Virus record (IMG/VR): IMGVR_UViG_3300048584_000135
Location: 1 to 31,632 of that record
DNA length: 31,632 bases
Strand: one strand, 5' to 3'
From: a virus
Both the position numbers and the translations under genes were made by a program. Below, piece after piece: positions 21,089-27,970 of this stretch. Positions within the stretch are counted from its first letter, which is position 1. Each line of letters begins with the position of its first letter. A model generated the notes under the pieces. The model ran no database searches. It saw only the letters and a list, made by a program, of their open reading frames with translations, and was not told where the DNA came from.

Positions 21089-21342
21089 GGCGTTGCCCTC
21101 AGCGAGATCGAACGAAGCTCCTCGACCACGTCCTCGGCGCCCAACTCGTTGCCGAGGAGTTCGGTCTTGCCAGCCCCCCATTGCCCGGTTGGGCAGGCCG
21201 CAAGTGATGCGGTGTGAAAGTGACAGCGATCACGGGTTCCGGTGAGCAGCACCAACGATGCTGACCAGCCATTGCTGAAGTTGAAGCGCACGCGCGGTGC
21301 GCCGGTTTCCGGACAAAGGTCCGCTTCGAACGGCGCGCTCAT
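21085..21342 (-). CDS. 85-residue protein, unknown
   Basis: Starts MSAPFEADLCPETGAPRVRF at 21342. The middle holds SLVLLTGTRDRCHFHTASLA and GQWGAGKTELLGNELGAEDV. The GAGKT string looks like a Walker A fragment, but the protein is far too short and lacks a Walker B, so I treat it as chance. Three Cys and two His occur, and metal binding is possible but not convincing. Overlaps both neighbours by ATGA. The longer open frame upstream belongs to another gene's antisense/alternate frame. Confidence 0.68.
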   Translation of the reverse strand: MSAPFEADLCPETGAPRVRFNFSNGWSASLVLLTGTRDRCHFHTASLAACPTGQWGAGKTELLGNELGAEDVVEELRSISLRATP

Positions 21343-21563
21343 GCCCCCTCCTCCGCTTCCTTGGCTTCGACGGCGGAGATCGCTGCGTCGCGGGCCTCGC
21401 GGTAAGCCTGCGGATCGCGCCTGAGGTTCCGGTAGGTGTCGAACACCGCATGGTTGAGCGCCTTCGGAACCCGCCGCCAGTGCGCAAGGCACATCAGCTG
21501 GTTGGGCTTCGCATGAGCCGTGCAGCCCTTCACTGGGCAGGGTTTGCCCGTCACGCCGCTCAT
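21339..21563 (-). CDS. Small zinc-finger-like protein
   Basis: This encodes 74 residues starting MSGVTGKPCPVKGCTAHAKP at 21563, ATGA overlap with the MuB-like gene. Cys/His residues lie as CPVKGC, then CLAHW about 14 residues later, giving a C-x4-C ... C-x2-H knuckle. A helix follows with VPKALNHAVFDTYRNLRRDP and an acidic end. Short phage proteins with 'C....C...........MC..HW..vP..L...v...yr' are common in proteobacterial prophages. A nucleic-acid or protein-binding finger is likely; function otherwise unknown. Confidence 0.76.
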   Translation of the reverse strand: MSGVTGKPCPVKGCTAHAKPNQLMCLAHWRRVPKALNHAVFDTYRNLRRDPQAYREARDAAISAVEAKEAEEGA

Positions 21564-22534
21564 GCCCGGATCCACCGAGTAGCGCGGTACATCTGCGCTT
21601 CGCGCAGATCGCTCAGTGACAGGCCGCGGCTCTCATCATCGGCGGCGGCGAGCATCGATCCCGCCTCGATCAGCTGCTGGCATTCACCCAGCCCGCCCGA
21701 ATCCGGCGTCAATGCGATCTTTTCCAGATAGGCGCGGATATCGGGCTGGGTGATCTGCCAGCCATCGCAGAACTGCGCGACATCGGTGCGGGTCGGCAGG
21801 CGCTGGACATGGCGCATGGCGATCCGGCGGTTGAGGCGAGCAAACTGGTCGCGGTGCCGCCCGGTCTCGATCCGCGCCAGCAGCTCCTCATTGCCGAGGA
21901 AGCAGACGCCGACGCCGGTTTCATCGTGCCAGTTGCGGATCTCCTCGATCCCTTCGATGCCAAGGAAGTTGGCCTCGTCGATCACCAGCAGGCCTTTGCG
22001 GCCGCGCACCCGCTCAATAACGATGCGCGAGGCATCAGCAGTAGACAGGCGGCGGGGATCGAGCTTCAGCGCCTTGTGCACTTCAAGGATCATCGGCAGC
22101 AGGCGGTTGGTGCTGGGCTTCATGGTCGCAGTCCACACCATCCCTGCCCGCTCGGCATATTCGCGCACCGTCTTGGTCTTGCCGGTGCCGGGGCCGGTCG
22201 CACCGACCGTGATGCGGCCCATGTGCGCGATTTCGAGCAGCATCATAAGCCGCTGGCTGGTCTCGGTCTCGATGAAGCCGGGGTTGACGGGCAGGCTCTG
22301 CTGCCGCTTTTCCTTGGCCTCGACCGACTGCATAAACTGGAACAACCGGCGCGCGATGTTCTCGTTGTTGCCCTGGTAAGTGCCAGCGCAGAACGGCTGC
22401 AGCGTGCCTGCCGGGATCCCGGTCTCGCGCGAAAGCTGCGCCCAGGGAACCGGCGGATCGGTCATCTCGCGATGGCCGACTATCCAGAGCCGCATCTCCT
22501 CGACGTCAACCGGCAAGTCCTTAACGTTGATCAT
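21560..22534 (-). CDS. B: DNA transposition protein B, AAA+ ATPase (MuB-like)
   Basis: This encodes 324 residues starting MINVKDLPVDVEEMRLW at 22534, with GGAGGA upstream. An N-terminal helix-turn-helix (WAQLSRETGIPAGTLQPFCA, residues 31-50) is followed by Walker A GATGPGTGKT (111-120, Lys119) and Walker B GLLVIDEANF (181-190, Asp186/Glu187). An Arg-rich sensor region follows. MuB-type proteins form ATP filaments on target DNA, deliver it to the transposase and give target immunity. It lies 16 bp after the transposase gene, as A and B do in Mu. The in-frame ATG at 22579 overlaps the transposase end and has no ribosome site. Confidence 0.94.
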   Translation of the reverse strand: MINVKDLPVDVEEMRLWIVGHREMTDPPVPWAQLSRETGIPAGTLQPFCAGTYQGNNENIARRLFQFMQSVEAKEKRQQSLPVNPGFIETETSQRLMMLLEIAHMGRITVGATGPGTGKTKTVREYAERAGMVWTATMKPSTNRLLPMILEVHKALKLDPRRLSTADASRIVIERVRGRKGLLVIDEANFLGIEGIEEIRNWHDETGVGVCFLGNEELLARIETGRHRDQFARLNRRIAMRHVQRLPTRTDVAQFCDGWQITQPDIRAYLEKIALTPDSGGLGECQQLIEAGSMLAAADDESRGLSLSDLREAQMYRATRWIRA

Positions 22535-22550
22535 GGTCGAGTCTTCCTCC

Positions 22551-24518
22551 TCAAGTGTTGTTGGCGGTGAGCTTGGCAAAGCCGCGCATCATGCGGTCGA
22601 TCGGCAGCACGTCGGCGCTACCGGCATCGTCTCGATTGGTTGTGCCGGGTCCGCCGACAGCGCGGCCCGCCGGGCGCACCGGACGGACGGCCCCGGCCTT
22701 GGGCGTTGGTGCAGCGGCAACGCCGGCCTGCAGATCGGCGAGCTGGTCGGCGCTGATCAGATCGGCAGCCTCGGCGGTCGCCTTGACCTGCTTCTTGTAA
22801 CCGGCGAGCCGCTTGGCCGCTTCCTTGGCCCCGGCAGCTTCGGCAAAGCCGGTGTCCGCGATCAGCTCGGCCGCAGTGATGTAGCGGCCTTCCAGATCGT
22901 AGACGTGGATCTCGGAGTGCAGGTTGTCGGGATCGAACCGCACCGTCACCTTGTCACCGCGAAGCGATGACAGCTCAGCATGCCAGTAGCGGTTGCCATG
23001 CAGCTCGATTTCGCCGGTCTGGCGGTTCACAAGCTTCTGATCGGCGGCGAGCAGCGCCATGCGCAGCTGCTCGGGTGTGGCTTTGCCAATGGTGCTGGCG
23101 GCATAGCTTTCGAAGAACACATCGTCGAAGCTGCGGCCGTTGGCGATCTGGGTGCGGCGCCCGGTGCGGGCGTTGTGCGCCGCGATTTCCTCATCGACCA
23201 GCGCGACGAACCGGTCCCATTCGACCGCGCGGCTGCCATAATTCTCCGGCTTCGCCATCGGGCTGTTGCCGGTATAGGCACCTTCGCAGGCCGGGTGCTT
23301 GGCGATGCTGTCGCACAGATCGCGGAAGGCACGCTCGATCGGCTTGGACTGGCCGCGATAGGGCAGCGCCCAGTGGATGCGGACGCCGAGACCGGACAGC
23401 AGCCCGGTCGGCTCTTCGGGCCTGATCTTGAACCGGAAGCGGCTCTTCGCGCCACCGGTAATCCACTTCGATGCGAAGGCGCGACCGTTATCGAGCACAC
23501 AATTGGCCGGGATGCCGAAGTTGCGGAACAGATCGGCGAAAGTGAGCCGCGTCTGGATCGCGCTTTCCTCGCCGCCCAACCGCCACGCCACAACCTTGCG
23601 GCTGTAAATGTCCTGAATCGCCACCATGATCGGGCGGATCACCCTGCCATCCGGCGCCTTCACGAAGACGTCGAACTTGTGGCCGTCGATGTTCACCCAT
23701 TCGAGCGCGCGCAACTCCTCGACGCTGCGGCGCTGGGCCGGGATCGAACGGCGCAAGGCTTCCTCGCCCTCGCGCTTGAGGGTCAGGACGGAGGCAGGGT
23801 ATTCGCGCTCCAAGCGCCGCCTGAAGGTGCGCTCAGAGGCCATTGAGAGGCCGCGCTGCTCGGCCATGCGCGCGACGCGGCAATAACAGCTGGTCAGCGT
23901 CGGGGCGGAGGCACGCAGGTAATCGCTGACAAAAGCGATCCACAGGTCAGGGTGAATCTCGGCCTCAGCCCCCCCGCCTTGACGGCGCGGGGCAAGCGCG
24001 ACCAGCCAATCAGCCCGGTCGATCCCTTCGACCATCCGCATCCAGTTCCACAGGGTCGATCGGCCAACGCCGGAATCGTCCGAGGTGGCGGCAACCGCAG
24101 CGGTACGGGTTGCCCCGGCTTCGCACAGCAGCTCGATCGCATTGACGATACCGAGGCGGCGCTGCGCCTCGTCTTTCACCTTGCGGCTCTGCTTGTCGAA
24201 CCACGCCCATGCAGACTCTTGTCCGCTCCCAGCCTCTTGCGGCCGGGTACGGATAATGCCGCGGCGGGCCAGCTCGATCCGCGCCTCACCAGGCAGCAGA
24301 CTGGCATGGAACTCGACCCCGCCGCCGCGCCCGACGCGCTTGCGCACTAGCAGGCGGTTATTGGGCCCGAGCCGCGTGGCCCAGCGTTCGGTCTGCGCGC
24401 GGCGGTTGATCGAGCGCTTGTCGCTAGGCAGACCGGGCAGGCCCAGCTCCTCCAGCTCGCTGGCGGTGAACCACGCGTCATCTTCCAACGGGATCAGGTG
24501 TTGGGCGCACGTGGCCAT
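22551..24518 (-). CDS. A: Transposase A, DDE recombinase (MuA-like)
   Basis: This encodes 655 residues (Mu A is 663). The N-terminal winged helix (WFTASELEELGLPGLPSDKR, then INRRAQTERWATRL) would bind the enhancer/operator. Residues about 105-245 are the end-binding region. The catalytic core has Asp278 (VNIDGHKFDVFV), Asp343 (CVLDNGRAFASK) and Glu395 (SKPIERAFRDLC), in nearly the same places as MuA 269, 336 and 392. The C-terminal domain contacts B. It integrates and replicates the phage by transposition. TAATG overlap with the upstream gene. The presence of A and B defines this element as Mu-like. Confidence 0.96.
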   Translation of the reverse strand: MATCAQHLIPLEDDAWFTASELEELGLPGLPSDKRSINRRAQTERWATRLGPNNRLLVRKRVGRGGGVEFHASLLPGEARIELARRGIIRTRPQEAGSGQESAWAWFDKQSRKVKDEAQRRLGIVNAIELLCEAGATRTAAVAATSDDSGVGRSTLWNWMRMVEGIDRADWLVALAPRRQGGGAEAEIHPDLWIAFVSDYLRASAPTLTSCYCRVARMAEQRGLSMASERTFRRRLEREYPASVLTLKREGEEALRRSIPAQRRSVEELRALEWVNIDGHKFDVFVKAPDGRVIRPIMVAIQDIYSRKVVAWRLGGEESAIQTRLTFADLFRNFGIPANCVLDNGRAFASKWITGGAKSRFRFKIRPEEPTGLLSGLGVRIHWALPYRGQSKPIERAFRDLCDSIAKHPACEGAYTGNSPMAKPENYGSRAVEWDRFVALVDEEIAAHNARTGRRTQIANGRSFDDVFFESYAASTIGKATPEQLRMALLAADQKLVNRQTGEIELHGNRYWHAELSSLRGDKVTVRFDPDNLHSEIHVYDLEGRYITAAELIADTGFAEAAGAKEAAKRLAGYKKQVKATAEAADLISADQLADLQAGVAAAPTPKAGAVRPVRPAGRAVGGPGTTNRDDAGSADVLPIDRMMRGFAKLTANNT

Positions 24519-24973
24519 TAATCGTTACCTTCCCGGATTGTCGGAGCATCCACGCCCAGCGCCCGCATTTCGGACTGCGCCTGGCGGATCATCTGCTGGA
24601 GGTGGCCCATGCGCGCGGTCTTCACTTCTTCGCCCACCAGCAGCGCGGCGCCGATCTTGCGCATTATGGGATCGAGCAGATCCTGCCGATCGGTCACCAC
24701 CAGCAGGGCAAGCAGGCGTGATGCTGGAACCTTGTGATCGGGGCGCGCAGGGCTGGAATAGGCATCGAGCATCGCCTTGCTGACGGTGTCGTCGAGCAGG
24801 ACGCTCATCTCCGCAGCGATCACCTCGCGCGGGCGGCCGTCACTGGCCAGCACCGTGCCGACCAGAGCATTGATCTGCCGCTCAAGCCCCGCCAACTCCG
24901 CCACGCCCTTCGCAGGCGCCGGGGCGGCGAAGTCGAAGGGAAGCTGGTTCGGGTGTGCCTTAGCCTTTGGCAT
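24518..24973 (-). CDS. 151-residue protein upstream of transposase, unknown
   Basis: Starts MPKAKAHPNQLPFDFAAPAP at 24973. Its stop overlaps the transposase ATG (TAATG). The opening NQLPFDFAAP is followed by helices: LERQINALVGTVLASDGRPR, REVIAAEMSVLLDDTVSKAM, ASRLLALLVVTDRQDLLDPI, and GHLQQMIRQAQSEMRAL at the C-terminus. All-helical and fairly basic. Its tight coupling to A suggests a transposition or early-regulation helper. I know no family name for it. Confidence 0.8.
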   Translation of the reverse strand: MPKAKAHPNQLPFDFAAPAPAKGVAELAGLERQINALVGTVLASDGRPREVIAAEMSVLLDDTVSKAMLDAYSSPARPDHKVPASRLLALLVVTDRQDLLDPIMRKIGAALLVGEEVKTARMGHLQQMIRQAQSEMRALGVDAPTIREGND

Positions 24974-25235
24974 GGCCCTCACCTTCGTGGCCCCGGCGAT
25001 ATCGATCTGGTGCGAGGGTGTTCTCGTGCCTTTCCTTGGGCAAGATGGTGACGACGCGGTTTTCATCGAGCAGCACGCGCTGCCCGCCGCCAAGGCGGAC
25101 GTAACGGGCGCCGAAGGCGATGGCGGTTCGCACGGCGCGGCAATCAAGCGCCCGTCGGATTTCAACCAGAGGCACATCGGCCACCCGCTCGCGATAGCGC
25201 TGGATGGCATGCCCGGTTAGGAAGACCTCAGCCAT
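24960..25235 (-). CDS. 91-residue protein, unknown, YRERV motif
   Basis: Starts MAEVFLTGHAIQRYRERVAD at 25235. The block GHAIQRYRERV, then GARYVRLGGGQRVLLDENRV and VTILPKER, looks like a compact alpha-beta fold of the kind seen in small toxin-like or nuclease-like proteins (His, Arg and Glu in one helix, then strands). I cannot name a family. It overlaps the gene upstream by 8 bp and the gene downstream by 14 bp, typical of this operon. No antitoxin partner can be singled out. Confidence 0.75.
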   Translation of the reverse strand: MAEVFLTGHAIQRYRERVADVPLVEIRRALDCRAVRTAIAFGARYVRLGGGQRVLLDENRVVTILPKERHENTLAPDRYRRGHEGEGHAKG

Positions 25236-25500
25236 TGGCACCCTCCCGGAAGGGGAAGTGGACGTGCTCGGGGAACTTGAACTGCTGTGCCGCCTTGCTC
25301 GGGCCGAAGGTAGCACCGTGGCGGGCGAGGTAGGCGCGTACCTCTTGGCCCCACATCTTGCGACCCCAGACGGTACCCTGATGCGCCTCCCAACCCTTGC
25401 CCCAGAGCGCCTTACGACGTTGCTCTATCGTGGCATCGGCGGGTAGGCTGGCGGTCAGTTCGGCGATGCGCCGCTGCGCGCGGGCTCTCCAGACACTCAT
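25228..25500 (-). CDS. 90-residue basic protein, unknown
   Basis: Starts MSVWRARAQRRIAELTASLP at 25500. It has DATIEQRRKALWGKGWEAHQ, then GTVWGRKMWGQEVRAYLARH and an aromatic end (QFKFPEHVHFPF). The Trp-rich, Arg/Lys-rich helices suggest nucleic-acid binding. It overlaps both neighbours (ATGA upstream, 8 bp downstream). A longer open frame upstream in the same phase belongs to antisense or alternate frames of other genes. No family recognised. Confidence 0.74.
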   Translation of the reverse strand: MSVWRARAQRRIAELTASLPADATIEQRRKALWGKGWEAHQGTVWGRKMWGQEVRAYLARHGATFGPSKAAQQFKFPEHVHFPFREGANG

Positions 25501-25760
25501 GCCGCCGGCCCCTTCACATGAATGGAAAGGCTGCAGCTGGAGCTGGTGATGAAGCCGCGGGCGTTGAGATTGACCTGGGCGCGCCACCCGTCGGGATAGC
25601 GCAGCACAACGCGGCGCAGATTCCCTTGCCGGTCGTAAAAGCCGTCTATCATCGGCTCGCCTGCATCGGGCCGCTGCGGGATGAACATGACGTCCTCCAG
25701 CTCCGCGAGCGCCGCGGCGGTCGGCGTGACCGTGGCCTTGCTGAGTTTGCCGAGGCCCAC
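25497..25760 (-). CDS. 87-residue beta-rich protein, unknown
   Basis: GTG start at 25760, 3 bp after the preceding stop. The order is a helix TPTAAALAELEDVMFIPQRP, then strand-rich PMIDGFYDRQGNLRRVVLRY, PDGWRAQVNLNARGFITSSS and CSLSIHVKG. This reads as a small beta-sheet protein. ATGA overlap with the next gene. Function not recognised. Confidence 0.7.
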   Translation of the reverse strand: MGLGKLSKATVTPTAAALAELEDVMFIPQRPDAGEPMIDGFYDRQGNLRRVVLRYPDGWRAQVNLNARGFITSSSCSLSIHVKGPAA

Positions 25761-25763
25761 CGC

Positions 25764-26015
25764 TCAGTCCCTCATCATCCAACGGGCATCGAACTGGTCG
25801 AATGTCGCGGGCTGCGGCTGCTCGGGCCGCAGGCTGAGCGGTGGCAGGGCCGATTGCAGGCCCTTGCGCGCCATCCGGGCGCGGTGGCGTTCCCGCTCTT
25901 CCACTTCCTTCATCCGCCGCTCGGCCTCGATCGGCGTGCAGCGGAGCTCCAGCGCCAGCTCCATCACCTTGCGGTGGTGGCGGCAGTATTCGGCATGGCT
26001 GGCAAAACGCGGCAT
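25764..26015 (-). CDS. 83-residue charged helical protein, unknown
   Basis: ATG at 26015 overlapping the previous stop (TGATG). Sequence: MPRFASHAEYCRHHRKVMEL, then a highly charged helix EAERRMKEVEERERHRARMA and a proline-rich end LPPLSLRPEQPQPATFDQFD. The Cys-His-His cluster (EYCRHHRK) may be part of a metal site or simply basic DNA contact. No family recognised. Confidence 0.7.
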   Translation of the reverse strand: MPRFASHAEYCRHHRKVMELALELRCTPIEAERRMKEVEERERHRARMARKGLQSALPPLSLRPEQPQPATFDQFDARWMMRD

Positions 26016-26443
26016 CACGCATTCCCTTCCTGGCTATCGATGTCGAAAAGCATCACCTTGCGGACCAGCAGGCCGAAGCCGCTCACCGCGCATCCCATGT
26101 GCCGCTCCTTGCCGATCCACCCGACCAGCCCCATCGCGCGCAGCACGGGCGCGCTGGCACAATCGGCCACCCGCCACGTCCCGGCATAAGGCTGCTTGCT
26201 GCTGATCCACGCCTGCTTGAGCGTATCGGCTGCCTCGGGATCGGCGGTTTCCAAGGCGGCGGCGACGTCGCGGGGATCGGGCAGGCCAACCACCATCGCT
26301 TTCATCGCATCGCGACGCGCGAGCTCCAGCTCGCGGTTCGTGACCTTGCCCGGCCCGTCGGTCATGATGCGGCGAAGCTCGGCCTCGCTGCGCATGGCAG
26401 CGTCCAGCTCGTTCCATTCGTTGGTGGGGCTGTGGAAGGTCAC
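26015..26443 (-). CDS. 142-residue protein, unknown
   Basis: GTG start at 26443 with GTGA overlap to the winged-helix gene upstream. The N-terminal half is helical and charged (LDAAMRSEAELRRIMTDGPG, NRELELARRDAMKAMVVGLP). The C-terminal half has ISSKQPYAGTWRVADCASAP and LVGWIGKERHMGCAVSGFGL, then strand VRKVMLFDID. A helical domain followed by a small beta domain is plausible. No motif is decisive and I do not recognise the family. Confidence 0.72.
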   Translation of the reverse strand: MTFHSPTNEWNELDAAMRSEAELRRIMTDGPGKVTNRELELARRDAMKAMVVGLPDPRDVAAALETADPEAADTLKQAWISSKQPYAGTWRVADCASAPVLRAMGLVGWIGKERHMGCAVSGFGLLVRKVMLFDIDSQEGNA

Positions 26444-26727
26444 GCTGCGCCCTCTCCGATACGGACGAAGTAGAGAGGCTCGCCATCGGGCGCGCGCGGG
26501 ATCGGCAGCTGTTCCAGCACCTCGACTTTACGGGTGAGGAACGGCATCCGGCGGATTGCGCCACGCTTTTCCAGCGAGCGCATCGTGGAGCCGGCATCGA
26601 ACCCTGGTCGCGCGCAAACGACATTGGCCGCGCTGATCTCGCGCAGCGTCGGACCGATGCCGAGGCTCTCCCGAAAGCCGATTATGTAGCGCAGGACATC
26701 CTGCTGGCGCTGGGTGAGAGGCTTCAT
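26440..26727 (-). CDS. LexA N-terminal-like winged-helix protein, copy 1
   Basis: This encodes 95 residues. LTQRQQDVLRYIIGFRESLG, then GPTLREISAANVV, is the LexA DNA-binding pattern (LTxRQxxVLxxIxxFxxxxGxxPTxREI). No protease domain is attached. Instead it ends with a strand segment and PIPRAPDGEPLYFVRIGEGA. It is the likely paralogue of the gene just upstream, which shares that ending. A transcription factor acting on early phage or SOS-type operators is likely; the target is unknown. Confidence 0.85.
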   Translation of the reverse strand: MKPLTQRQQDVLRYIIGFRESLGIGPTLREISAANVVCARPGFDAGSTMRSLEKRGAIRRMPFLTRKVEVLEQLPIPRAPDGEPLYFVRIGEGAA

Positions 26728-27008
26728 ACTGCCCGCCCTCCGATGCGCACCAAGTGGAGTGGTTCGCCATCCGGCGCGCGGGGGATCGCGACCGGCTTGA
26801 GCACCTGGAGCTTGCGGCGGCGCGAATGTGGGGCGCGGCGGACCTTGCCTTCGATGATGAGTGCGCGGATCAGGTAATCCGCCAGCCCTTCATCGCCGTC
26901 GAACGCGGCATCCGCGACCTCGTTATTGCTCGGCCCGCGTCCGTGCTTCAGTTCGAAGCCGGTAATGAAGCGCAGGGCGTCAGCTTTTTGATCGGCGAGG
27001 CTGGTCAT
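26724..27008 (-). CDS. Winged-helix-like protein, copy 2 (paralogue)
   Basis: This encodes 94 residues starting MTSLADQKADALRFITGFEL at 27008. It keeps the layout of the neighbour: ALRFITGFELKHGRGPSNNE aligns with VLRYIIGFRESLGIGPTLRE. The C-terminal IPRAPDGEPLHLVRIGG is almost the same as IPRAPDGEPLYFVRIGE. The recognition-helix region differs, so the two may bind different sites. ATGA overlap with copy 1. The earlier part of the open frame (up to 27167) lies over the upstream genes and is not used. Confidence 0.82.
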   Translation of the reverse strand: MTSLADQKADALRFITGFELKHGRGPSNNEVADAAFDGDEGLADYLIRALIIEGKVRRAPHSRRRKLQVLKPVAIPRAPDGEPLHLVRIGGRAV

Positions 27009-27151
27009 CGCGTCAGCCCCCGGTTTCGCTGGCGCGATTGCTCGGCAATGATGGCGGCGCGCTGCTGGATGCGACGGATCGCTGGGAACCGGTCGAGGCC
27101 AGTTTCCTTCATCTCGCGCTCGATCGCCTCTTCGCCGGGAATACGGGACAT
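27005..27151 (-). CDS. 48-residue basic helical protein, unknown
   Basis: ATG at 27151, overlapping the methyltransferase stop by one base, and ATGA overlap with the winged-helix paralogue. Sequence: MSRIPGEEAIEREMKETGLD, then RFPAIRRIQQRAAIIAEQSR and a basic end. Two amphipathic helices, possibly a small DNA- or protein-binding unit. The coupling on both sides supports it as a gene despite its size. Confidence 0.68.
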   Translation of the reverse strand: MSRIPGEEAIEREMKETGLDRFPAIRRIQQRAAIIAEQSRQRNRGLTR

Positions 27152-27834
27152 CAGAGCACCCCCTCAAGCGACAGGATTTCGGAATTGCGGTCCAGCGGAG
27201 GCAGCCAGATAGTGCGCGTGTGCCCCGGCGCCGTCGGCCGCTTCACGTCCCACACGATCCAGCAGTAATCGGTCATCCCGCCGCTGAAGGCGCGCTTGCC
27301 CATTGCCGCGATCAGATCACCGGGCGGCATCGAGGGCCGCTGGCACAAGTGCAGCACCGCCTGCGGCGGATGATCGGTGAACAGCTGGTACCGGGCCTGA
27401 CTGGCGAGCCACTTGCTCGGCATCAGGATACAGACGCGACGCGAGGAGAGTGTCAGCGCATGCCGCGCGAAGGCCTCTGCGATGCCCTTCACATAGCTGT
27501 AAGGCGGGTTGCAGATAATGCTGCAAGGTGCAGGCGCCGCGGTCGTTTCGAGGAAGTTGCGCGGTACGAAAAGCATCGGCGCGCCCGAGCCAAAGTTGGC
27601 ATAGGCGACGTTCTCGACGAGGTCCGATCCGTATGTGACAAAACCGCGATCGTGGGCTGCAAGAAGGGTGTTGCCCATCCCGCAGCAGGGATCCCAAACC
27701 GCCAGCCCCTCAGCCTCTTCGATGAAGAAGTTGGAGTGAGCCAGCGCCAGCTGGTCGGCGCACCAAAACTCGTCGACATACCAATCGAGCGGGTGGCGCT
27801 TGGAGTGCCGACCGGAGGAAATTTCACCACGCAT
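27151..27834 (-). CDS. NPPY-type DNA methyltransferase (N6-adenine or N4-cytosine)
   Basis: This encodes 227 residues. Motif I is DPCCGMGN (48-55), binding S-adenosylmethionine. The acidic residue after beta-2 is in GSDLVENV (Asp71). The catalytic motif CNPPYSYVKG is at 108-117. Motif order is I then IV. No target-recognition domain of the restriction type is visible and no restriction enzyme is nearby, so it looks like a solitary phage methylase protecting DNA or altering regulation. Mu carries the unrelated mom modification instead, and this gene sits in the early region rather than at the far end. Confidence 0.88.
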   Translation of the reverse strand: MRGEISSGRHSKRHPLDWYVDEFWCADQLALAHSNFFIEEAEGLAVWDPCCGMGNTLLAAHDRGFVTYGSDLVENVAYANFGSGAPMLFVPRNFLETTAAPAPCSIICNPPYSYVKGIAEAFARHALTLSSRRVCILMPSKWLASQARYQLFTDHPPQAVLHLCQRPSMPPGDLIAAMGKRAFSGGMTDYCWIVWDVKRPTAPGHTRTIWLPPLDRNSEILSLEGVL

Positions 27835-27970
27835 CGCGGTGCTCCCGCTTCGCGATGGCGATCGTGATCATCCACGGCCCCCAGACCATGCTGATCTCGC
27901 GGCCCTCATATTCGTTGTCTTCGTCGCACGTCAGCACGCCGCCGGTTTCGAAGCGCGGAAGCCAGCTCAT
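27824..27970 (-). CDS. 48-residue protein, unknown
   Basis: ATG at 27970 with ATGA overlap to the ParB-like gene stop; it ends inside the start of the methyltransferase gene (11-bp overlap). Sequence: MSWLPRFETGGVLTCDEDNE, then YEGREISMVWGPWMITIAIA and a charged end. One short hydrophobic stretch (MVWGPWMITIAIA) is too short to be a certain membrane span. Without this gene there would be a 132-bp hole in an otherwise gap-free operon. Confidence 0.66.
   Translation of the reverse strand: MSWLPRFETGGVLTCDEDNEYEGREISMVWGPWMITIAIAKREHRDAW

Noticed and set aside
21085-21342. Walker A (GAGKT) suggesting an ATPase
   Set aside because: The protein has 85 residues with no Walker B; a chance match.
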